Part shown: positions 1-4,228 of the stretch, one piece after another
How the letters are laid out: every line of letters begins with the position of its first letter
Position numbering within the stretch: position 1 is the first letter of the stretch
Source: an uncultured Cellvibrio sp.
GTDB lineage: Bacteria; Pseudomonadota; Gammaproteobacteria; Pseudomonadales; Cellvibrionaceae
Direction of reading: 5' to 3'
Assembly (NCBI GenBank): GCA_946886255.1
Contig: CAMPIG010000305.1
Location: forward strand, 1 to 5,945
Length of the DNA stretch: 5,945 nt
Notes under the pieces: model-generated
Told to the model about the DNA's origin: nothing
The model's database searches: none
What the model saw: only the letters and a program-made list of their open reading frames with translations
Translations under genes and position numbers: made by a program

Positions 1-11
1 TAAACTGCGCT

Positions 12-36
12 AAAACGCATCCGCGTTTTTTGCGGA
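12..36 (+). promoter_or_regulatory. Overlapping alternative hairpins in the tcdA leader
   Basis: Two hairpins share bases and cannot form together. The first pairs AAAACGC (12-18) with GCGTTTT (23-29) around the loop ATCC and is followed by more T, so it looks like a weak intrinsic terminator, perhaps of a gene ending left of the window (the window opens with TAA). The second pairs TCCGC (20-24) with GCGGA (32-36) and would cover part of the GGAG ribosome-binding site at 34-37. Both pairings are seen in the sequence. A regulatory role is inference; a simple upstream terminator is equally possible. Confidence 0.3.
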
Positions 37-47
37 GAATCAGTATC

Positions 48-860
48 ATGAGCAGCACCTTAAGCCCTGAATACCTACAACGCTTTGGCGGTATTGCCCG
101 GCTCTATGGTCAGGCAGCACTGGCAGCCTTGGCAAACGCGCATTTTGCGGTGATCGGGCTCGGCGGTGTCGGCACCTGGGTGGCGGAGGCGCTGGCGCGC
201 AGTGGGGTTGGTGAGCTGACACTGATCGAACTGGATGATGTGTGCGTGACCAATACCAACCGCCAATCCCATGCCCTCGCGTCGCAAATCGGGCGCTCGA
301 AAAACCAGGTGATCTGCGAACGCTTGCGCGATATCAATCCGGAAATCCGCCTGCACGCGATCGAAGATTTTATTGATCGGGACAACATGACTGCACTGAT
401 TGGCAAGCAGCATCATGTCGTGATTGATGCGATGGATGCGGCGCATATCAAGGCGCGTCTGGTAGCTTACTGCAGCGCGGTAAAAGTTCGCTTGATTGTG
501 GTGGGCTCATCGGGCGGCAAACGTAATCCGCAACTGATTCGGGTTGATGATCTCGGCCGCACCGAGAGCGACCCCATGCTCGCCAAGATCCGCACACACC
601 TGTATCGCCACCACCATTTCGCCCGCGATAAGCACCGCAAGTTTCGGGTGGACGCGGTCTATTCCACCGAACAGATGGTCTATCCCAAGCCCGATGGCTC
701 CGTATGTATGGAAAAGCAGGTTTTGCAGGACGGGGTAAAACTGGACTGTGCCGGCGGTTTCGGGTCATCGATCATGGTGACTGGCAGCTTCGGGTTTCTG
801 GCGGCCAACCGCGCGATTGAACGCTATCTGCAGCACGTGAATGAATCGGCAATCGATTAA
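48..860 (+). CDS. tcdA: tRNA threonylcarbamoyladenosine dehydratase (TcdA/CsdL)
   Basis: This is an E1-like, ThiF/MoeB-superfamily enzyme. It uses ATP to dehydrate and cyclise N6-threonylcarbamoyladenosine at position 37 of ANN-decoding tRNAs, giving ct6A, in the cytoplasm. The 270-residue product matches the usual length of about 268. Visible marks are the nucleotide-binding GLGGVG loop at residues 37-42, the family signature DDVCVTNTNRQ at 63-73 with its conserved Asn/Arg, the VIDAMDA strand near 131, and a C-terminal DCAGGFG...MVTGSFGF segment that parallels E. coli TcdA. The ATG at 48 was chosen over the in-frame TTG at 30 because GGAG at 34-37 lies 10 bases before it and the protein then begins as the family does. 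The gene runs convergently into csdE, and the two stop codons overlap at 858-859. E. coli also keeps csdE and tcdA together, and CsdA/CsdE support ct6A formation there. No CsdA desulfurase is in the window. Confidence 0.95.
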   Translation: MSSTLSPEYLQRFGGIARLYGQAALAALANAHFAVIGLGGVGTWVAEALARSGVGELTLIELDDVCVTNTNRQSHALASQIGRSKNQVICERLRDINPEIRLHAIEDFIDRDNMTALIGKQHHVVIDAMDAAHIKARLVAYCSAVKVRLIVVGSSGGKRNPQLIRVDDLGRTESDPMLAKIRTHLYRHHHFARDKHRKFRVDAVYSTEQMVYPKPDGSVCMEKQVLQDGVKLDCAGGFGSSIMVTGSFGFLAANRAIERYLQHVNESAID

Positions 861-1276
861 TGTAACCCCGCTTCAATCCCGGCCAACTCGCAGGCGCGGA
901 TGGCCATCGCGCGAAAGCCGTTATTGCGCGACGGTGTCATGTGTTTTTCTAATCCGGCCTCGCGCAGCAACCCGGTGAGATTCAACTGCGCCAACTCACC
1001 GTCGGTTTTGTCATCAATATGAACCAGAAGCAACGCCGCCAAGCCTTTGATAACCCGGCTGTCACTGTCAAAGGCAAATCGGTGCCGACCATTACCATAG
1101 TCGTGGGCCATCCAGGCTGAGGTTTCGCACCCCTTGATTGCATAAATCGGTTGGCGCAAGTCCGCCTTGGGCGCAATCAGCCGCCCCCAATCGGTTATCA
1201 AACGGTATTTACTTTGCCAGTTATCCGCCGCCAGCAATTGCGCCAGTGACACCGCACTCAGGTCAGCGTAGATCAC
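857..1276 (-). CDS. csdE: SufE/CsdE-family sulfur acceptor protein
   Basis: This is a small cytoplasmic protein of 139 residues that takes persulfide sulfur from a cysteine desulfurase (CsdA or SufS) and passes it on. The key feature is the GCE motif with the acceptor cysteine at residue 50 (IKGCETSAW), followed by the family block SDSRVIKGLAALLL near 71-84 and a C-terminal SRNNGFRAM segment matching the SxSRxxG region of SufE/CsdE. The start is a GTG at 1276-1274, overlapping the TGA of the upstream hydrolase gene as GTGA. A GGGGA a few bases upstream, inside that gene's end, can serve as ribosome-binding site, so translational coupling is likely. CsdE rather than SufE is preferred because the gene abuts tcdA and no suf genes are seen. 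That subfamily choice is inference, and a plain SufE remains possible. Confidence 0.88.
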   Translation of the reverse strand: MIYADLSAVSLAQLLAADNWQSKYRLITDWGRLIAPKADLRQPIYAIKGCETSAWMAHDYGNGRHRFAFDSDSRVIKGLAALLLVHIDDKTDGELAQLNLTGLLREAGLEKHMTPSRNNGFRAMAIRACELAGIEAGLH

Positions 1277-2091
1277 TGCAACATCCCCGCCGATAAGCCG
1301 AACAATCGCCGGCGGTTCTCAGTAGTCTGGCGAGCTATGTCCGCAACGGATTGCTGACGCAACTCGGCAAGCACACGAGCAGTGTCCGGCAAATATTGGG
1401 GGCTGTTGCGCTCGCCCTGCCGGCCGCACAGCGGCATGTCCGGTGCATCACTCTCCAGCAGCAACGCACCGAGTGGCACCTCGCACACAGTCTGCCGGGT
1501 TTTATGTGCTCGATCGTAGGTGATGGTGCCGCCGATACCCAGATAAAAGCCTAACTCAATGTAAGTTTCCGCGATCTGGGTACTGCCGCTGAAGGCATGA
1601 ATCACCCCGCCCGCCGATGGCCGATGCCGACGCAATAACGCAATGACTTCGTTGTGAGCTTTGCGGCAATGAATGATCAATGGCTTGTTCAACTCGCAAG
1701 CCATCTCCACCTGCATGGCAAAGAGTGTTTGCTGAAGCGGGAAGTCACTGTCAGTAAATTTATCGAGGCCGCATTCACCCACCGCGACATATGGCGATGC
1801 CGTTAAAGCCTGCCGCAAGGTGTTGCGCAACCTATCCAGGTCAACTTCCGCCAAACGCGCTCCGACCAGCGCCTTCACCCACCAGGGGTGGATACCTGCC
1901 GCACAATAAATACCGGGATAGTCAGCGCTGATTGTGGTTGCCGCTTGCCATTGGTCCGGTGCAACCCCGGGGATGATTAATTGCTCGACACCCAGCTTTC
2001 TGGCCGCCGCCCAGACCTCTGAGCGATCGCCATCAAAAGCAGCAAAATCAAAATGACAGTGGCTATCTATTAATGCGGGCAAGACCGACAC
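1273..2091 (-). CDS. yjjV: TatD-family metal-dependent hydrolase, YjjV-like
   Basis: A 272-residue TIM-barrel metallo-hydrolase of the TatD family. Members are metal-dependent, and several have DNase activity; the substrate of YjjV-type members is not firmly known. Metal-site residues visible in order are HCH (H11, H13) in DSHCHFD, E106 in GECGLD, H141 in LIIHCR, H165 in VIHAFSGS and D215 in LLESDAPDMPL. GGTITYDRAHKTR and DAPDMPLCGRQG are closer to E. coli YjjV than to TatD or YcfH. The start is placed at the GTG at 2091-2089. GGAG lies six bases upstream of it, and translation then begins just before the conserved LIDSHCHFD. The frame stays open for 45 more codons upstream, but that extension is unlike the family and would run into the terminator of the next gene. 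The stop overlaps the csdE start, so the two form an operon. Confidence 0.9.
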   Translation of the reverse strand: MSVLPALIDSHCHFDFAAFDGDRSEVWAAARKLGVEQLIIPGVAPDQWQAATTISADYPGIYCAAGIHPWWVKALVGARLAEVDLDRLRNTLRQALTASPYVAVGECGLDKFTDSDFPLQQTLFAMQVEMACELNKPLIIHCRKAHNEVIALLRRHRPSAGGVIHAFSGSTQIAETYIELGFYLGIGGTITYDRAHKTRQTVCEVPLGALLLESDAPDMPLCGRQGERNSPQYLPDTARVLAELRQQSVADIARQTTENRRRLFGLSAGMLQ

Positions 2092-2128
2092 AGAAAGCTC
2101 CCAAAAACACAACGTGAAGATAAGGGGA

Positions 2129-2134
2129 ATTATA
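2129..2134 (-). promoter_or_regulatory. Candidate -10 box for the yjjV-csdE operon
   Basis: The minus strand reads TATAAT exactly here, about 38 bases upstream of the GTG start of yjjV, which would give a 5' leader of roughly 30 bases. No good -35 box sits at 16-18 bases; the nearest TTG-containing word (TTGGCC, 2161-2156) is 21 bases away. The perfect -10 and the position just downstream of the neighbouring gene's terminator are in favour, and the missing -35 is against. Confidence 0.35.
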
Positions 2135-2190
2135 AAGGAAGGATTCTTAATGGCGGGCCAAAGTTTCTCTGAGCCCGTTTTATTGAGCTC

Positions 2191-2221
2191 AAAAAACAAA
2201 AACCCGCCGAAGCGGGTTTTT
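2191..2221 (-). terminator. Intrinsic terminator of the PEP-CTERM gene
   Basis: On the minus strand a 10-bp perfect stem (AAAAACCCGC at 2221-2212 with GCGGGTTTTT at 2207-2198) closes on the stable UUCG tetraloop in its preferred C-UUCG-G context. It is followed by a T-rich tract, TTTTTGTTTTTT, read from 2202 down to 2191. It begins 19 bases after the stop codon of the PEP-CTERM gene, so it ends that transcript before the yjjV promoter region. There is no plus-strand gene upstream that would need it. Confidence 0.9.
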
Positions 2222-2240
2222 GTCATGCAAACAGCCTTGT

Positions 2241-2753
2241 TTACGCAGCGTTTTTCTTTCTCAGCAATCCCAAGCCGATCAGTCCCAGCGCAAGCAGTGC
2301 TACAGAACCCGGCTCTGGAACAGAGGTGGTCACCACTTTCAGCGTAGATGTACCCACATAGAAATCACCGAAATCACTCCACACTTTTACGGACAATAAG
2401 CCAGTGTTATTGAGTGAAACCAGTGAGTTCAGGCCCAGCGCGCCGGTCCAGTCACTGGTCGGTACATAGATAAATGCACCGTCCAGAAAATCGATAGTAC
2501 CGACAACGATAGTGGCCAGCTCACCCAAGTCCAGAAAACCGCGGTCATCCCAGAACTCGATGGACAAGGTAGCGCTTTCAGCAGTACCAGCCACAAAGCC
2601 ATCATCATTGATATCGTGGGTCCAGCTCGTTGAGTCCCACCAATTTACAAAGGTATCAACATCTTCCACATCAGTGATAACAGCGGCATAACCGCTGGCA
2701 CTGAACAGCAGAGCTGATACGGCGATAAGTTTTTTAAACCATTGAAAGTTCAT
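2241..2753 (-). CDS. Exported PEP-CTERM sorting-domain protein
   Basis: A 170-residue secreted protein. Residues 1-23 form a Sec signal peptide (KK at 7-8, hydrophobic core to about 18, likely cleavage after GYA). The middle part, 24-144, is acidic and predicted beta-rich, with no cysteine and no recognised enzyme motif. It contains WTHDINDDGF near 44-53, a block I recall from other small PEP-CTERM proteins. The C-terminus is a textbook sorting tail: VPEPGS at 145-150, a hydrophobic stretch to 164 and basic RKK at 165-167. Such tails are processed by exosortase EpsH/XrtA systems, usually in bacteria that make exopolysaccharide; no exosortase is in this window. AAGGA lies nine bases or so before the ATG, and a strong terminator follows the stop. 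The gene is a single transcription unit. Its function beyond envelope or matrix location is unknown. Confidence 0.88.
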   Translation of the reverse strand: MNFQWFKKLIAVSALLFSASGYAAVITDVEDVDTFVNWWDSTSWTHDINDDGFVAGTAESATLSIEFWDDRGFLDLGELATIVVGTIDFLDGAFIYVPTSDWTGALGLNSLVSLNNTGLLSVKVWSDFGDFYVGTSTLKVVTTSVPEPGSVALLALGLIGLGLLRKKNAA

Positions 2754-2899
2754 AATTATTCGTCCTTTAAGACACAGCTATCCGACCTGGTATACGGCCG
2801 GCAAAAGTTCAGGTTGTCGATATCTCACACCATTGAGCTTCTACCATGGCGCGCAAGCCTTCTAAAAGCATGAATCAGGCCAAAACGGAAAAGTTCATC

Positions 2900-2922
2900 T
2901 ATATCAACCATTTATTGATATA
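2900..2922. promoter_or_regulatory. Perfect 8-bp inverted repeat, operator-like
   Basis: TATATCAA (2900-2907) and TTGATATA (2915-2922) form a perfect dyad with a 7-base spacer, a geometry typical of a dimeric regulator site rather than a terminator, since it is AT-rich and has no T-tract. It lies about 150 bases upstream of the PEP-CTERM start. The core word ATATCAA recurs in the dyad at 3587-3600 near the sigma gene. Confidence 0.35.
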
Positions 2923-2982
2923 TACTTCACACTTTCAATCAAAAATCTGTAAAAGGAACCGACTGAAATGCTTCCAACACCT

Positions 2983-3078
2983 TAAAAATGTAAATTTTGG
3001 CGACACCGCATTCCACCGCTTCCTTTGAAAAAATAACAATGCCGGAGAGGCACTTTTGAGAGGTGTAAAAAACCTCGA
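2983..3078. repeat. Diverged direct repeat, copy 1
   Basis: This copy shares an ordered series of blocks with 3249-3333: an AATG..AAAT stretch, CGACACC (3001-3007), TGCCGGA.AGG (from 3040), TTGAGAGGT (3056-3064), GTAAAAAA, and CGA (3076-3078). The two copies differ by substitutions and a few indels. Order and near-equal spacing of the blocks argue for an old duplication rather than chance. The element family is not recognised. Confidence 0.45.
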
Positions 3079-3109
3079 TTGATGTTTCACACAGACAGGA
3101 ACCTTCCAA

Positions 3110-3170
3110 TCGCCGCTGCAGAGTATAAGGACCAGCGCCCTGATCAAAATATCACCAACTGTAGCGGCGA
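3110..3170 (+). other. Long imperfect hairpin, possible structured RNA
   Basis: TCGCCGCTGCAG (3110-3121) pairs with CTGTAGCGGCGA (3159-3170) over 12 base pairs, enclosing 37 bases. The single imperfect position is a G-U wobble (3118 with 3162) if read as plus-strand RNA, but an A-C mismatch on the minus strand, which mildly favours a plus-strand transcript. No T-run follows on either side, so it is not a terminator. It may belong to a non-coding RNA or to a decayed repeat element. Confidence 0.4.
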
Positions 3171-3248
3171 CCGTGAAACCATTTCTCCTTGCATCTTTTA
3201 CAAGCATCCACCAGCCCGGCTAAAAATTTTGCTCCGAAACTCCCGCAC

Positions 3249-3333
3249 AAATGAATAAATCGTCGACACCCAAGTCCGGCAACCTGACCGTATGCTTGCC
3301 GGACAGGTTGAGAGGTCACGTAAAAAAACCCGA
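3249..3333. repeat. Diverged direct repeat, copy 2
   Basis: This is the partner of 2983-3078, carrying CGACACC (3264-3270), TGCCGGACAGG (from 3297), TTGAGAGGT (3308-3316), GTAAAAAA and CGA (3331-3333) in the same order. The distance from CGACACC to TGCCGGA is 33 bases here and 39 in copy 1. Unlike copy 1, this copy contains a strong 9-bp dyad. Confidence 0.45.
3274..3310. other. Hairpin with a competing overlapping stem
   Basis: GTCCGGCAA (3274-3282) and TTGCCGGAC (3296-3304) form a perfect 9-bp stem with a 13-base loop. Part of the same sequence, CAACCTG (3280-3286), is also complementary to CAGGTTG (3304-3310), so a second stem excludes the first. Neither is followed by a T-run. It sits inside the second repeat copy. 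Confidence 0.4.
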
Positions 3334-3400
3334 CATGCAAAAAGGAGCCGTTTTATTGCGTGGCTAAGATTAAAAAAATGAAGTGAGTTTGAGAAATATC

Positions 3401-3430
3401 TTGTCCGGTCTGCACAAAAAATTGTATAAG
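3401..3430 (+). promoter_or_regulatory. Candidate sigma-70 promoter of the sigma/vWA operon
   Basis: TTGTCC (3401-3406) and TATAAG (3425-3430) are separated by 18 bases and match the -35/-10 consensus at four and five of six positions. Transcription would start near 3437, leaving a leader of about 230 bases before the sigma gene. No ECF-type GGAAC/CGTC pair with proper spacing was found close to the gene, so obvious self-regulation by the sigma factor is not visible. Confidence 0.35.
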
Positions 3431-3448
3431 CAATGCACAAGGATTTTC

Positions 3449-3553
3449 ATGAGAGACATTCGCATGAACAATAAAACAGCTATACATTTCTCCACCCTGC
3501 CGGGTATACCTCGATTACCTCCGCCCAAAAAATTCCACCTTTGTTTGCCATAA
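3449..3553 (+). CDS. Possible 34-residue leader ORF
   Basis: The ATG at 3449 is preceded by AAGGA (3439-3443) at a spacing of five bases and lies a few bases downstream of the candidate promoter. The product starts MRDIRMNNKTAIHF and has a proline-rich second half (PGIPRLPPPKK), with no signal peptide or membrane segment. Three consecutive prolines are known to slow ribosomes without EF-P, so a leader-peptide role is conceivable. Equally, it may be a chance ORF; only the ribosome-binding site and position support it. Confidence 0.22.
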   Translation: MRDIRMNNKTAIHFSTLPGIPRLPPPKKFHLCLP

Positions 3554-3586
3554 CCTCATTGTCAATCGCACTGTTTCAAAATCACC

Positions 3587-3600
3587 GGATATCAATATCC
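3587..3600. promoter_or_regulatory. Short perfect dyad upstream of the sigma gene
   Basis: GGATAT (3587-3592) and ATATCC (3595-3600) flank a two-base centre, 68 bases before the sigma start codon. The site is itself flanked by CCGG at 3585 and 3605. It shares ATATCAA with the dyad at 2900-2922. Both may bind the same regulator, but this is inference from one shared seven-base word. Confidence 0.3.
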
Positions 3601-3623
3601 CTAACCGGCCAAGGATTTATCAC

Positions 3624-3671
3624 ATGGCGGCGTCTTATGATCAAACAACTGATTGGTTGCACTCCAGATGA
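3624..3671 (+). CDS. 15-codon ORF overlapping the sigma-factor start
   Basis: The ORF encodes MAASYDQTTDWLHSR. AAGGA at 3611-3615 lies eight bases before its ATG, a good ribosome-binding site. Its stop TGA (3669-3671) overlaps the sigma ATG (3668-3670) as ATGA, while the sigma gene has no ribosome-binding site of its own: the bases before 3668 contain no GGAG-like word. The simplest reading is termination-reinitiation, with this short ORF loading ribosomes for the sigma gene. The peptide has no recognised motif. An alternative is that it is the N-terminus of a longer sigma protein joined by a one-base frameshift, but the sigma N-terminus already looks complete. Confidence 0.45.
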   Translation: MAASYDQTTDWLHSR

Positions 3672-4228
3672 CAGAAGCTGACAACATTCGTCTGGCACAA
3701 CAGGGCCACAGAGCAGCGTTCGAGACGTTGCTCAATGCCCATTACGACACTATTTTTCGCTTCGCGTACAAGTGGTGCGGGAACCATGCCGATGCAGAAG
3801 ATGTAACGCAACAGGCGTGTATCAAACTGGCTCGGACGTTGACCCAGTTTCGTTTTGAGTCGGCCTTTACGACCTGGCTCTATCGCCTCGTCATCAACTG
3901 CGCCAAAGATTGGCAACGCAGCCAGTCGCGCCACTGGAGTGAAGATAGCGGGGGCGAAGATGATGTACCGGCAGAAGCGTGCGATAGTCAAGACAATCCC
4001 GCTGAAACCAATATCTATTTACAGCAGATACTCAGCATTCTCGACGATATGGCCGACGGCTTTAAAGAGACCGCCTTGCTGGTTCACGCTGCAGGCATGA
4101 CCCACGCCGAAGCGGCCGGCGTTTTATCCATCAAGGAAAGCACGGTGTCCTGGCGGTTACATGAAATTCGCAAACAACTCCTTCTTTTACAGGTTCCCTC
4201 CGCCGCGTTACAGGAGGCAAGACTATGA
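3668..4228 (+). CDS. ECF-type RNA polymerase sigma factor
   Basis: A 186-residue sigma-70 family protein with only regions 2 and 4, as in extracytoplasmic-function sigmas. Region 2 spans roughly 18-86: AAFETLLNAHYDTIFRFAY, then the core-binding NHADAEDVTQQACIKLAR and the -10 recognition part FTTWLYRLVINCAKDW. An acidic linker (about 91-115) joins region 4 at about 120-172, with the helix-turn-helix MTHAEAAGVLSIKESTVSWRLHEIRKQL. The ATG at 3668 was preferred to the TTG at 3653 because MTEADNIRLAQQG is the usual beginning of such proteins and the ATG is coupled to the upstream 15-codon ORF. Its stop overlaps the start of the vWA gene (ATGA), so the two are co-translated. No separate anti-sigma gene is seen; the vWA protein's cytoplasmic N-terminus is the only candidate within the window. 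Target promoters are unknown. Confidence 0.9.
   Translation: MTEADNIRLAQQGHRAAFETLLNAHYDTIFRFAYKWCGNHADAEDVTQQACIKLARTLTQFRFESAFTTWLYRLVINCAKDWQRSQSRHWSEDSGGEDDVPAEACDSQDNPAETNIYLQQILSILDDMADGFKETALLVHAAGMTHAEAAGVLSIKESTVSWRLHEIRKQLLLLQVPSAALQEARL

Larger units (their letters stand above)
2754..3667. other. Long region without a conventional gene, rich in inverted and direct repeats
   Basis: About 900 bases separate the divergent PEP-CTERM and sigma genes. The tract is visibly richer in A and T than its neighbours. The open frames inside it give low-complexity, Cys/Arg/Phe-rich products with no known motif and no convincing ribosome-binding site, so I regard them as chance frames. What the tract does hold is listed separately: dyads at 2900-2922, 3274-3304 and 3587-3600, a long hairpin at 3110-3170, a diverged direct repeat, a candidate promoter, and two very short ORFs with ribosome-binding sites. 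I found no clear sigma-54 (GG-N10-GC) or sigma-70 promoter for the PEP-CTERM gene. Confidence 0.6.

Noticed and set aside
2154..2177. CGGGC/GCCCG hairpin followed by TTTTA on the plus strand
   Set aside because: Only a 5-bp stem with a 14-base loop, a short T-run, and no plus-strand gene upstream to terminate.
2092..2226. Upstream in-frame extension of the yjjV-like protein by 45 residues
   Set aside because: The family starts with LIDSHCH. The extension would read through the neighbouring gene's terminator, and a GTG with GGAG at ideal spacing lies just before the conserved start.
2754..2960. Sigma-54 promoter upstream of the PEP-CTERM gene
   Set aside because: I looked for GG-N10-GC on the minus strand, as some PEP-CTERM genes are sigma-54 dependent, and found no proper match.
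2846..3028. Plus-strand 60-codon open frame
   Set aside because: Lys/His-rich composition without motif. It runs through the AT-rich dyad and into repeat copy 1, and has no Shine-Dalgarno.
3098..3125. GGAACC at 3098 as an ECF -35 element
   Set aside because: No CGTC-like -10 lies 15-17 bases downstream, and the site is 560 bases from the sigma gene.
2935..3440. Minus-strand open frames (2935-3207, 3152-3340, 3198-3440)
   Set aside because: Products are Cys/Arg/Phe-rich with no motif, the frames overlap one another, lie over the direct repeats and hairpins, and have no convincing ribosome-binding site.
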